Shown one piece after another: positions 50,675 to 63,114 of a DNA stretch of 64,000 nt. Each line of letters begins with the position of its first letter. The stretch's first letter is position 1. A model generated the notes under the pieces. The model saw only the letters and a list, made by a program, of their open reading frames with translations, did not search any database and had not been told where the DNA came from. The DNA comes from Cristatella mucedo (lineage: Eukaryota > Bryozoa > Phylactolaemata > Cristatellidae). The DNA lies in the NCBI GenBank assembly GCA_009760855.2, contig WPIO01000030.1, forward strand, positions 3,488,001 through 3,552,000, read 5' to 3'. Made by a program: the position numbers and the translations under genes.

Positions 50675-52660
50675 ATAATAATAATAATGCACTTGATAAA
50701 GTGCCCTCAGAGAACTTAATCTCTTTCTAGGCGCTTTAAATTTGCTGCAAAGGAAGATGCAGTTGAATAGTGATTAACATCATGCTTGAAAAACAAACAA
50801 AATGAGTAACATGGTTAGGGGTGACATGCACAGGGTCAGCATGCAAATGAGGTTAGTGGCAGCATGCACAGTGTCAGAACGCATAAGCACATGAAGGACG
50901 TATCACAGGGACCCACTAAATGCTGTCCTAAATAGGTGTGCTTTTAAGTTCTTTTTAAATGTGGTCAGGTCAGGGGATAGAGCAGTCGCAGCGTGAGTTG
51001 ATCGGCTGTTCACTGGTGCTTGATACGGGGATGTTTTGACGCAGGTCGGGAGGGAGTTCCAGGCTTTGGGAGCATACGAACTAAATGCTTGGTCTCCAAA
51101 GGATTTGAGGTATGTACGAGGTATTGGTAGACTGTTGGATTCCGAAAAGCGGGTGGTACTATGCTTGGCCTGATGGGGGAGTATATCTGCGAGACAGGCT
51201 TGAGCCAAAGAATGAAGCGACCTAAAAGTGAGCGACAAAACCTTGAAGTCAATCTGTTGCTTGACTGGTAGCCAGTGCAGGTCGGCGAGAAGTGGTGTGA
51301 TGTGGCAACTGCGACACTCACAACAGACAAGCCTAGCTGCAGAGTTTTGCACCAGCTGCAATCGCCTGATCGCACATGCTGGTAGGCCAGTAAGCAGTGA
51401 GTTGCAGAAGTCGAGACGGGATGCCACGAATGCATGGACCAACTTAGATGTGGTATCTTTATCTAAACAAGCCCGAATTTTAGCAATGTTATGAAGCTGA
51501 AAATAGGCAGACTTGATTGTGGAGCTGATGTGGTCGTCTAACGAGAGGTCGCTTTGGAATATGACACCTAGATTCCGAGCTGATTCAACTGGAGATATGC
51601 TGGCAGAGCCAATTTTGAGAGTCAGCCTTTCCATTCTCTGAATCACACAAGGTTTGCCCATAACTAGTAAGTTAGTTTTATTATCGTTTAGTTTTAGAAA
51701 ATTTGCTGCCATCCATGTGCGGATGTCATCAATGCATGCAGCAAGTGAGTTGAGAGAATTTGAGGTGCTCGTAGGCTGGGAGGGATCAAAGCAAAGGTAC
51801 AACCGAGTGTCATCCGCATAGAAGTGAAAGCCTAGATTGTGCTTGGCAATCACATCAGCAAGAGGCAGAGTATAAACCGTGAAAAGAACCGGACCTAGCA
51901 CGTAGCTCTGAGGAACTCCATATTTTAGAGGTACTTCAGATGATCTTTGTCCATTCACGTCAATACTCTGGAGTCTCGCACTGAGATAGGACCTGAACCA
52001 CTGCAGAGCAGTGCCAGTGATGCCCAGGCGAGATGAGAGGCGCTCTAGAAGGACTTTGTGATCGATGGTATCAAAAGCCGCGGAAAGATTGAGCAAAACA
52101 AGCAGAGACACTCTACCCATGTCTGCATTCCTAAGTTGGTCGTTGTACACCCGAAGCAATGCTGACTCTGTCGAGTGATTAGCTCTAAAGCCAGACTGGA
52201 ACTTACTAGCAAGGTGTGAGGTTTCGATATAGGAGTTCAGCTGGTCTGCCACGACCTGTTCCAGTGTCTTTGATAGGAATCGTAGAAGAGAGACTGGGCG
52301 GTAGTTGCTTAAGTTCTCTTGGTCTAGTGTATCTTTCTTGAGAAGTGGCCTGACTACAGCTTTTTTGAAAGGTGCTGGGACATGACCTGAGGCTAATGAC
52401 ATATTAATTATGTTAGTTATGCATGGCAGCAGCAGATCAATGCAACGTAGGAGCAGGACAGTGGGAATAGGGTTCAGAGGACTTGTTCCCTTCTTTGATT
52501 GAGATACGAACTTTAGGAGCTTTGCGCCCGTAATTCTCGACTGGCGAGAAGCACTTACTAGCCATGTTTGAGTTGCTAACCTGGAACGTGTATGTGTGTA
52601 CTCACCCGTTAAAAGTAGGATCATGCTCGTGCTCTTCAAAAGTTTCACAGTAGATATGTT
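50675..52660 (-). mobile_element. LINE A copy with the longest open frame (581 codons)
   Basis: Open frame complement(50903..52648). RT in order: FKKAVVRPLLKK, NYRPVSLLRFLSKTL, FRANHSTESALLRV, LLVLLNLSAAFDTIDH (motif A), GVPQSYVLGP (motif B), FYADDTRLYLCF (motif C), LKLNDNKTNLLVMGK, then the full C-terminal domain. Two RT lesions: the motif A catalytic Asp is Asn (codon 52088-52090), and GVPQGS is GVPQSY. An 18-codon in-frame insertion lies at about 50972-51025. The endonuclease domain is absent (5' truncation). The 3' UTR hairpin is at about 50695-50740 and the ATA-repeat tail at 50676-50690. Confidence 0.93.
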
Positions 52661-55535
52661 GGTTGATCATTCATTAGTTTCGGCGCGTGGCAATACATAG
52701 GGTGCGCTAATGAAATAAGTGGGAGAAAATCTGCTGGCTCAGCCGAAACGAGGAGGAAGCCCCTTGGAAATTCTGATGAGCGCCAAGCGCTCGTCAAAGA
52801 GCCTACTTGGACGCCTACGAAAAAGAAGAACGCTTTTTTGCAAGCAATAACCTGTGTGCACTCTGAAAATTATAGCACTGCACTTAACCGTGATATATTC
52901 CTCTATCGCTAAACGCGGTGCGTGCCTCTTCTAAAGTTCTGATTTCGCAGCCTTAAGGCTTGATGTGCTAAAATGCTGTCATTAAGCTACTCACGAATAA
53001 GAAAGTCGAAGTAAGATCTCAGATTATGGTAGCGTGTGAATGACACTAGCCGGAAACATTCCTTAATAGTTTCGGCAAGTGCATTCGCATTCAAAAGCTA
53101 CGAGACTTCTTATTAACAGTGAGTGAATCGATGTCTGTAAACCATAATTCAGGTACAAAATCACACAGAGCAAGTGCAAGCAGAGATAGATTACCGAAAA
53201 CTCCTCCAGGAGACTTTTTAATCGTTTCAAGCATATTTCGTACAGTCTTAAAATCATAACTGTTATTGTGAGTCGTTCACGGATCATAACTGGAAATATG
53301 TAATGAACGCAAAAGAAAGACCCTGTGTACGATGGCATATAGTTTCAAAATCCAGGACTCAAAATACCTTCTGCCGTGGCAAAAGGTGCCGACTAAATGT
53401 CGCCTCAAGCGAGGACTTCCCATGACCTCAGGGTCACCGGACCAAAGGTCCACCGAGTAAAATATGAAGACTAACCGCTATTGAAGGCTTTCTCTTGCTT
53501 TTGCTCCTAGCATTGCGAATCGGAATCGGAGTGCAAAATTGTTGGCGAAGATTATAAAAGTCAGAGATTTTTGAACCAATCTTTTAAATCAGTGCCGATT
53601 TAGGACCATGCTCCTGATAGAAAAGATACTCAATAAGATACAATAGTGTTCGCCCGGAGGACATGGCCGCGGTTGAGCTTACCAGCAGCCGTTATTGTGA
53701 AGCGGACAGCTTTTGTAAACAAAACGATTCAAATGAGTTCGACACCATTTAAATTGTAATCGCTTTACCTATGTCGGATATGTGAGTACTCAATGTGAGT
53801 ATGTAGTTTCTTATAAATCTTGGGCGCCTAAGAAGAAGCAAATCGGGCTTGTTACTGTTTTCTACCACAGACCGGTCTCTGTCCCTAAGATAGGTCCGTG
53901 AAGATAGCGTACTAAGCATCGTTAGTCTGGCAGACACTGGCTGTGCGTTATGTCCATATTTTTCGTACAGGGTAAATAAAAAAATTAGCCTGTCCGTGTT
54001 CAGTTTCCAGGTTTGAAAACCTTTTGCAGCGAGAACAGCAGCAACAACTAGAATTGATGACCAGTTGACCAACCCAGCGTCAGACTCAAATGAGATCAAG
54101 TATTACATCCATGATCATATCGTTGAAGTATTACTCTTTGTAGACGTATGACTTTATCGCCTCAGCAGTACATGTGAAATTGGAATCTGAATTTGAAATA
54201 TTTTCCTCGCTGTCTGAAATGGTAACATCGGCTGAAGATAATTGACCCCTCTCGGAGGAGTAGGGACTAGGTGCTCAGGTGAGTGTAGTTCTGGGGAAAT
54301 GAATGAAGGAATATATGGATACATGATGGGCGGCGTGCCTTTGCAAGTTCAAAGTTTGGAAGGGTCCGCCATGCAGAAGTAACAGCTGATATAGCGGTCA
54401 GCTGGTTCCCGCCAAACTCTTGTGATAGCAAACTTCACGGCACTCTTTTTGCCCCGCACCGGCTTGTAGAAATTTCAAAATAATTTAGATTAATAATGAT
54501 GATATTTCAAACATTAAATAATATTTTTTGAGAAATGCCAGTGAACTGCAAGAGTTCTGTTGCAGGGTTCACATGGGAAATGAGGAGGCGCCCAGTTCCA
54601 GGTCTGGATCCTTTTGCACGCTGCAATATGCTTTATAGGCCTGCTGTATTGCTTCACACGGATTTTCACAGGTTTCGTGTTTTCGCTCTTGTCTTTGTAA
54701 GTTGTCCACAAACGCGCTGGATTCAGGCAACCTTCTGAAACCGTGTCAGTCAGATATGGCTATTCATATTTATTTACTCTGCAATACCATACATTAAAAT
54801 GTCCGTTTTAAGGGACCTGTACTGTAATATATCAATCCATATTAATCGATAATGTTATGAGACTAAAATATGATGAGTGTGCAGCCAGCTGGTTTGGACC
54901 TCAATCATTAAGGATAAATTCAAAATTTGATTCCCATGGCCTTTACTGAACTACTGGGGACTCCCTAACTAAATAAATATATATATATACATTTATACAT
55001 ATATGCACAAATCGCTAACATGAGGTAGTCAACAATCTGCGCCGCCCCTGCCACATATCTTTATGTAGCCTCTCGTAGAGCTCGATATTTGCACTGATTT
55101 TTCAGTCGGTACTTTTTTATAGGATACTAATTCTTATTTTAGTCGAAAGTCACAAATATTTCACGCCCATTTTAATACAAGCTGAAGCGGATCCATGCTA
55201 CAAACAAGGTATAAACAATTCCTATTTCGACACTGAATCTCCTAAAAAAAAGAACATTATTTCACCGGGCTCTCATGTGTTCTAGTATGCTCAGCTAGGA
55301 CTTTACAGCGATCAACAGTGATGCTTTTGATACCAATCTCTCTGCCACTTAATTTTAAGCTACTTGAGGATAAAAGCATCAAGGGTTACTGCGGCTGCAA
55401 CCTCACAGCAAAGCAACATTGGAGTCCATTCAGAGTACCTCAATTGGAAACCGTGCTGCAATTAGCAGCAACAATCAACAGTTTTCAGCCGATTCTTTAG
55501 ATCTATCGAATTCAAAACAGCTATCACTCTGCAGG
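52661..55535. other. Unrecognised AT-rich sequence
   Basis: About 2.9 kb without a repeat or gene I can identify. The open frames at 53063-53338, 53749-54099 and 54514-54738 have no recognisable domain. A TATATATA run lies near 54975-54990. Confidence 0.45.
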
Positions 55536-55539
55536 AGGC

Positions 55540-55985
55540 TAGCTTGACTGCTTCATATCTAGCTTAACTGCTGCACTAATTGCAGCCTAATCGTGGCCTC
55601 GAGTCCTTTATCGACCAGAAATTAGCCGTTCCACCAGTACGCCTCGGAAAAAATTTGCGACAACAGCTTTTGCTCGGTAGCTGATAGACTTAGGAAATCA
55701 CACCCACAACTAATAGGTAACGAAATATTCTCTCCTGCTTCCGGATGTGGCGAATTTTTCCCAGATGTTCTGAGCTGAAACTTCCATTCTGCTCACTTTA
55801 TCGACTGCCCTTCTGACTCAACTATGGTTCTCCACTTTCTATCTCGTTTTTCTGAATCAGGCGAATCAATTGTATGCGTACTACTTTGAGTTCGCTATAG
55901 ATTACATACATGCGAAACAGCCGCATGGTCCATGTGGCTTGAGGAGTTACAGACGGAGGTAAATTGCATTACATTATCTTGTGTT
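55540..55985 (+). mobile_element. LINE B C-terminal/3' fragment
   Basis: ATTAGCCGTTCCACCAGTAC (KLAVPPVR, compare KLAVPFLH in the first copy), the LPDVLS/CSHFIDCPSDSTMVLHFL-type C-terminal block, then GGCTTGAGGAGTTACAGACG and the tail GCATTACATTATC. Confidence 0.75.
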
Positions 55986-56279
55986 CCTCAACTTCACGTG
56001 AACTACTTGAATGCCTACTGGTGCCGCAATAGTATATTGACACAGCTTACACAGATAAAGAGCCCCGATCCTGATTGTTAAAGGCGAGCACCTCAACCCC
56101 ACTCTCCTCCACCGCCAAAACATGGTAGCATAGCAAGATGACACACCAGGATCTTAAGTTATGACGATAGAGCCCTAAAAAATGCATTACTATTGTTTGG
56201 CTGCAGTATAAGCTTATAACGTGGCTGCTGGAATAACAGATCCCATGCTTTGAGAGATCATCCGAGGAACCGCTGAAGG
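55986..56279. other. Nothing recognised
   Basis: Short unique stretch between a LINE B tail and the next LINE A copy. Confidence 0.4.
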
Positions 56280-58195
56280 ACAGGGTACTTGAGCGCTCTG
56301 TGCTCGGTCCTGTTTTTTTACCGTCTATACTCTCCCTCTTACCGATGTAATTGCCAGGCACAATTTAGGCTTTCACTTCTACGCATATGTACCTATGCAG
56401 TCAGTTGTAACTTTGCTTTGATTCCTTCCAGCCCTCTAGTATATCGAATTCTTTCAACTCCCTTGCTGCATGTAGTGATGACATCCGCACATCGTTGGCA
56501 GAAAACTTTCTAAAATTGAATGGTGGTAAAGGCAATTAGTTATGGGCAAACCAAGTGTGATTCCGAAATGGGAAAGGTTAACGCTCAAAATGGGCTCTGC
56601 CACCACATCTCCTGTCAAATGTGCACGAAATCCACGTGTCCTGTTCCAAAGTGACCTTTCATAAGGCGACCACATCAGCTCCACTGTCAAGTTAGCATAC
56701 TTTTAGCTGCACACTATTGCTCAAATTCGGGCTTGTTTAGACAAGGATACCACATCTAAATTGGTCCACGAATTCATTACATCCCGTCTTGACTTCTGTA
56801 ACGCACTGCTTGTTGATCTACGGGCCTGTGTAATTTTGTGGTTACAGCTGGTGCAAAACTCGGCCGCTAGGCTTGTCTGTCGTGAGCTCCACAGCTGCCA
56901 CATCGCACGTCTTCTCGCCGACCTGCACTGAATCCCATTTAAGTATCGACTGTAAGGTTCTGTCAATAACTTTCAGGTCTCTTCATTCTTTGGCTCCAGC
57001 CTACCTATCAAATCTGTACCCAGGCTGGGTTCGGTTGGCTGGGACCGGACGGCTATAGTGAGGGTTAGGGTCACCGGCTAGGCCGGGGTCAAACCTATGC
57101 ATTGCCGGATGTGTGGTGACGAGAGGTCACCGGGGCTCTTGGGTACGGGAAGTTGGCCAAGTAAGTCGTGGTGTTGGAGGCTCCCGGTCTCACCGAGTTA
57201 TGCACCTGGATTCGTGCAGGCGTGCTCCGGCGATGCTGCCACGAACGCAAGGGAACGAGTACCCAAGGCCCGAGCGGAGCTGGATAGCTCGCTCGTTGTT
57301 GACTTGTTTTTATTCCGCGTTCCCCGTGTAGCGTGTTCGTGACCCCCCCCCCGTGTGTTGGCGTCTTTCGGTGGAAACTTACGACTGTAGTAGTTGTCGA
57401 CTCGGACTAGCCAGCAGTTACTCAGCCAGCCGGGTTTTGGACGGCGTCCGCTCGTACTGTTGATCTCGGAGTCGGTACAACGACAGGACTGCGGAAGCCG
57501 ACTGACCCCAACTAACACGTTTGTTCGCGCTTGCTCCGTCATCTTGCGCTCCCATAGTGTATAATGTATAGGATCCTCCCTGTAGACTTGTTTAGTTCAC
57601 CTGTTGTTGTTGGCGCATGCGTTATAAAGATGTTTAACCTGACGGCCGCTCGTCTTACCCTAGCTCGGTGGCATGGCGAGTGGCCGGAGTATGGCGGGGT
57701 TTGGCGGGAAATAGCCTCTGACCCCTGGAACCCGGTTACAAATCTATTACCCCACCAGACTAAGCATCGTACCACGCGCTTTTAGGAATCTAATTGTTTT
57801 CCTATATCTCGTACAAACCTCAAATTCTTTCGAGATCGTGCGTTTAGTATGTACGTTCCCAAAGCGTGGGACTCACTTCCTACTTACGTTACGATATCCC
57901 TGACTTGATCACATTTAAAAGGAAACTAAAAACGCATCTATTTATCAAAACATTTGGTGGTTCCATGTGATTAGTTCTTTGTGTGCTTATGCATGCTGAC
58001 ATCTAATGCAGCCAGTACCTATATTTGCATGCTGACCCTGTGTACGGCACCCCTAACCATTTTATGCTTGTTGTGATGGATCATGTAACCACTAATCCTT
58101 CGATCGTGCTTCTTTTGCAGAAAATGTAAAATGCCTAGAAAGAGATTGAGTTTTCTGAGGGCGCTATATCAAATATATTATTATTATTATATGTA
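56280..58195 (+). mobile_element. LINE A copy split by element U1
   Basis: Begins at the motif B region (GSVLGPVFL words), FHFYA with the ADD block lost, then LGVMGK-type and LVQNSAARLVCRELHSCHIA, up to LAPAYLSNL at about 57015. After the 723-base U1 insertion it resumes with LLPHQTKHRTTRF at about 57746. The 3' UTR follows (GCTGACATCTAATGCAGCC), with hairpin (AATGCCTAGAAAGAGATTG) and ATTATTATTAT tail at 58180-58195. Confidence 0.88.
57016..57738. mobile_element. Unclassified GC-rich insertion U1, 7-base target duplication
   Basis: CAAATCT at 57009-57015 and 57739-57745 brackets 723 bases that interrupt a LINE A copy whose sequence is continuous across the site. The first ~285 bases recur at 58788-59073. 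It is GC-rich with a C-run near 57344. No RT, transposase or tRNA promoter was recognised. The ends (GTACCCAGGCTGGG and GGAACCCGGTTA) show only weak inverted similarity. It could be a non-autonomous DNA transposon or a composite. Orientation unknown. Confidence 0.7.
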
Positions 58196-58787
58196 TTGAA
58201 TTTACACTAGATAAAACTAGCATTTAAATATTGCCAATATATTACCAACCATAATACCCAAAACAGTTCTCATTATTCAGTTATATATACTTTATTATAA
58301 GCCTATTTGGCTTTACTTTAAAAAAGCAGCGGTTGTACAGTGGTGAAAATTTCAGCTGGACGCGTAAGAGATTCTGGCAGGATATTGATTAAATAGTTAT
58401 ATGACCTAGTCTACATGCAAAGATCAAAGTGCAGTGCTACATACAACTAGGCTGTCGAACCAGATGTAGAAGCAATTCATCGGCAGGCGATGAGTTACTT
58501 ATCTTGCTATAGCAAACAAATAAAATTGCCGATATCAGTTGTAAAATGTCAGCGATATCATCTGCCGTAATGCGAGCGTTGCAGAACAGAACTCTTCCTC
58601 AAGAGGCTACCATGGCTGTTGGTTAAAACGTTTGATCTATTAACAACTTGTTCCGTAGTTTTTTTCAGGATAATTTAATGTTCACAACTCGGCTGCCACC
58701 CTGCTTATTATCAGGCTGTTTGGACTAGCCGTCCGAGTCGCATAAGTTCATTTGACCCCATCCATGCACAGAATCGCAATTGCATTT
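58196..58787. other. AT-rich sequence, nothing recognised
   Basis: Between the tail of the U1-bearing LINE A and the second U1 copy. Confidence 0.4.
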
Positions 58788-59073
58788 GTACCCGGGCTAG
58801 GTTCGGTTGGCTGGAACGGGACGTCTGTAACGTGGTAAGCGTCACCAGCTACGCCCGAGCTGACCTATGGGCATGGCCGGATGTGCGGTGACGAGAGATC
58901 ACCGGGGCTCTTCAGTAACGAAAGTTGGCCGACAAAGTCTCGTGGTGTTGGGCGCTCCCGGTCTCGCCGAGTTATGCATCTGGATGGGTGCAGGCGTGTT
59001 CCGGCGATGCGGCCACACACGCAAGGCACCGAGCTACCAAAGCCCGAGCGGAGCTGGATAGCAAGCTCGTTGT
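58788..59073. mobile_element. U1 element, second (partial) copy
   Basis: Starts GTACCCGGGCTAGGTTCGGT (compare 57016) and follows the first copy through GTGACGAGAGATCACCGGGG, CTCCCGGTCTCGCCGAGTTA and AAGCCCGAGCGGAGCTGGAT. Similarity stops at GCTCGTTGT (59073), where a LINE A 3' tail begins. Confidence 0.8.
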
Positions 59074-59193
59074 GGTTATCAAGCATGATATTACTCACCA
59101 TTCAATCGCGTTTCCGTTTGCAGAAAATGTAAAGCACCTAGAAAGAGATTGAGTTCTCTGAGGGGGCTTTATCAAGTGCATTATTATTATTAT
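59074..59193 (+). mobile_element. LINE A 3' tail, truncated by U1
   Basis: GGTTATCAAGCATGATATTA, AAATGTAAAGCACCTAGAAA, then GAGGGGGCTTTATCAAGTGC and an ATTATTATT tail. Confidence 0.88.
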
Positions 59194-59268
59194 CGCAGCT
59201 GCAAGCGGTGGTGATAGCCGTAACGGCTTTTCTGTCACTGTACAAAAGAGGTTGTTAAATCAGCTAGT
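59194..59268 (+). mobile_element. SINE S2 3' part
   Basis: GCAAGCGGTGGTGATAGCCG, TAACGGCTTTTCTGTCACTG and AGAGGTTGTTAAATCAGCTA match the tail of the S2 copy at 28985-29150 (reverse complement). The tRNA-like head is missing, so it looks 5'-truncated, directly after the LINE A ATT tail. Confidence 0.75.
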
Positions 59269-62258
59269 ATTTTTTTCTATCTCATGTCTATAAATTTGGC
59301 CAGAGACGATCACAAAGCAAACAAATTAGTTTTTTTCTCCAACGCAGACCTAACGTTTTCTCCATCAGCAATTCAAATGTCTCAGATACTTTGCAGAAAT
59401 AAAAATGGTGTAGCATTAACTTCCAAAGTAATTTTCAGAAATAAAAGCACTTTATTTTGTTTTAACATGCCATATTCACGTGATGGTATCCAGATTTCAG
59501 CTATAAGGTTGTGAACCATATGGCATCGAGGAAACGTCCAGTGTGTGGTCGATTCTATTTTTAAGAACGCGATATCGCCAAAAATGCGAAAGATGCTAAT
59601 ATTTGCAGATGCTCGAACAATATTAGGGAAGCTATTGCGTACAGGGTGTTAATGAATCGTAACTACTGTGCCAACACACCTATGTATGCCAACAGTGGCA
59701 GAGCAAGGAAACAATTAGGACACCGCACTTTAATTAAAATTCAAAGTCCTTAATGTAGAGCAGCATATTATAAATCCACGAATTGTCTACATGTGCGCAA
59801 CACTAGTTTGAGCACACAATTGATTAACTAACCATCACTTTGTATCGCCGTTCATATTTCTAACCCATGAGTTGGGACATTTCCGGATTCTGATTGTTAT
59901 TTAAATTATGGAACCGCTTATAGTCTGTATCACTATTAGAAAGTAACAAATTTAGCACGTCAATTTTTTTTATTAACCTCTGCTTGAAGTAAGCCTCCTG
60001 GGCTTGAATAATGACATTAAATTTCTTTCAACCGTCTGCAGTAGGTCGTGTTCTACATATTTTAAGCCTAGGCATAACATCGAACCAAATATACTTTCTG
60101 ACTACTTTTTCACACCAATTGTGTGCAATCTCTTATCTCCTTTCTATTACAGTTAGGTCTCAAAATATTTAGATATGTATAAATGCATCTTCTGAGTCAT
60201 CGACTTTCCTAATTTTCAGAGTACAATCACTTCGCTGGTTTGGCTCGTAATAAGTGAACGCAATTCTTCAGCTTCAGTCCTATATCTGGGGACATCTGAA
60301 ATTATTTCAATGGTAGAAATTATTGTTGTCTTTCGCACAATAAGGAGCCAATCTCCATTCACTGCTAAATTGTAAAGCTATCTGTGTAGGATGCTTCCCA
60401 ATCTGCACCTAGTTGTCTGCATTATTTCTTTGCATGATCATGCAATTGCAGCCCAAGTCATGATCACCACGCAAAACAACATCTGCCAAACGCACGATCA
60501 AATAATATCTGCGATTTTTTCAAATTTCTATTAAGCAGTAACCTTAAAATACAGGTCCTCGGGGTATTTAGGAGGATCATCTTTGTTTTCACCATCAATT
60601 CATCAGCCTCAAGTGCATCACAGTAAGTCATGATAGTTACTCCTGCTCTGACAGTTCGTGGATCACCTAGAGCTTTTGATACGATGACATACACCATTAC
60701 TCGACTCATATCTATCAGACTCCATTCAACTATCTAATTCACTGCAAATTCCGACACCCTGTAGGTCTTTTTTACACCACTAGGCTCAGCTGTAACTGGG
60801 TATGCCTTAATATGCGGTATTTACTCCGCTCGAGCTGGTAAAACTACTGCGGACAAACTTAGTACTGTATACTATTAAATTTGTGCCTCACGTATAACCT
60901 ATGTGCCCCACTGAACTCTAGGCTAAAGAAAACGATCATTGACATTTGCTCTCGCTCTCGACCTGAGTTAGCAAACAAAACCAAGGACGTTCGACGAATT
61001 CATGTCACCGACGAAGGCTTAGCGACATTAAGTTTTCAAACAAAAGGGGGCTTAACATTTTTGGGCAACCACTTCTTGGTGCTGTATCATTTAACACCAC
61101 ACACACGCTTTAAAGCCTCTAAAATTCAGCTAGGGGTCTAATAAAATTGGCCCTCATTAATTTTAAATCAGAGCAGGTGTTTGACACCGAAACACTTTAT
61201 TTTGTCGAGTTTCCTATTACAAGCAATACCTTAGATTGAGGATGTCGACCTACTAACTATGGCGAGATTTACAAACCAGCGGTTTGGTCTGTACCTTGAT
61301 GTCAATTTTAATCTATTTTTACCCTTTCTTTTATTAACTTTAACACATTTACATGAATTCAATGAAGGTCAGTCTTTCCTAAAAATGATCCGTTTTTTCT
61401 CATTCTTGGTAGAGATAGTCTACCTCTCAATATTTTGACATCGATTTCTGTATTTCCCTTCAATTAATCTCCTTTGAGCAGGCAGGTGAGTGTTTAGGAG
61501 GCTTCCTAAACCATCTATGCTCTCTGAAGTCGCAATTCAAGAGTTTTGTATTACTTTATTACAGTCAAACACTCCTACTTAGACTTCTTGGTATCATAAT
61601 GATTTATCAATCTGCTCGTGTCGTGTAAGCATTGAGATTCTCGTGTGTGTTCTCTAGTGGTTGAATCTTGAATCAATCTTTAGTGCATCATTAATAGTTT
61701 CAGTCATGCTCAAAGAGCGTAGACCACTAATCTCGGCAAGCCCCACTCGGTCAGGCTCCGACGCCGAGCTAACAATTCTATATTTAGTGTTTTTTTAAGG
61801 CGTCCTTGAAGTAAAAACTTCCGGAATCTTCTGCCAGAAGTAAGCATCTCTCAGTCGCGTGCAGCTACATCTCAAAGTGAGTTGTCGCTGTTTCTATGCC
61901 AAGTAGGCTAAAAGAGATGGCTGAAGATGAAGCTTTCAATCGTCGCTTTTAGCTCGCCATGCTGCGAGATTCTAGATGCCGATGCAGCTACGACGGCGAA
62001 GTGCGTGAGTCTCGACCGCCGCACGAAGTCTGCTGGCTTTTACTTGTTAAGTAGGTTCGTACCAGTGTTTCCCACACCGGCAGCAACTGGAAGTGTCGGG
62101 CTAAGCTATTGAACTGCCGATGACCTGTTTCGAGTTGTGACTAGTTCGTCCAAAGCGCCGGCCTAGAACTCGTCTAATATCCCCTGTGCATTCCTGACAC
62201 GTGACGACATTGTGAAACAGTCCACTGCTCATTCGTCACCACATGCACACATTTTAAA
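59269..62258. other. Three kilobases of AT-rich sequence, nothing recognised
   Basis: No transposon family of this window recurs here. The open frames at 59284-59514, 60464-60709 (minus), 60881-61141 and 61927-62112 show no recognisable domain. A host-gene exon without a recognised family cannot be excluded. Confidence 0.4.
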
Positions 62259-62261
62259 ATA

Positions 62262-62407
62262 ATGAATTTAATATAACTCATTTGTATAGCGCCCGAAGAG
62301 AACTTAATCTCTATTCAGGCGCATCACATATGCCCTGGGGCACGAACCTTCGACCTCAGCTAGACCTTGGTCAGGGCGAGCACCTTGACCGCTCGACCAA
62401 ACAAGCT
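62262..62407 (-). mobile_element. SINE S1 copy
   Basis: AGCGCCCGAAGAGAACTTAA hairpin end, a diverged B box (GGGCACGAACCTTCGACC), and CCGCTCGACCAAACAAGC, the reverse complement of the tRNA-like head. Confidence 0.85.
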
Positions 62408-63114
62408 CATATTCGGGCTCAAGAGCCCAAGAAGTCCTCACGACGAAAAAATTGGTGAGACTTCACCCCCAGACAGCTGCCATACTTCATAATTCAAATT
62501 GGCTAGCTGTGATTGGTGGAGAACAAGGATCCCACAGGCGTACGAGCCAGTGGCCAATAGAACTGGTCTAAGAGTTGGACGTGAACACATAAGAGGAGGC
62601 TTTCCAAGTTCATCTTTGGTGCTTATAACTTGGCGTGCACCGGTAAAACACAATTGAACTTCAAGTTCCTTCATGCACAGAGCCCCTGAAATATAACGTA
62701 ATGATTGTATTATATATAACGTTATGTATGTATGAGATAAACAGTAACGTATCTGTTTCGCACTGCTGATTAGCATATGCATGCATGCCGATAATATATT
62801 TGAAATTCGAGGCTTGTGCAAGTTATTTCTGACACTTTTTCCGTTCGATGATTCTAATTAATTGTCCATAACTCATTTGCTACCCCATCAAAAGGAGAAC
62901 CATCATTCTTTTCGTTTTTCGCTTCTCTCCGTCTTCTCTAGCGTCAAATCAAGGACTGGCTTCTACTTTTGGATGTTAATGGGATTAAACCGCAAACATG
63001 GCCAAATTGATCATTTCAGACACGGGTCTTATTGCAGTCACTTATAAGGACAACGGTATCTGTCTGGTTAGGTGATGCCTCTGTCCACCTGAATGTACAA
63101 TATCTGCTAATTTT
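62408..63114. other. Nothing recognised
   Basis: AT-rich; the minus-strand frame 62438-62821 shows no domain. Confidence 0.4.

Noticed and set aside
60464-61141. Frames of 81 and 86 codons in AT-rich sequence
   Set aside because: Lengths are within chance expectation. No motif, splice partner or family was recognised, though an unrecognised exon cannot be excluded.
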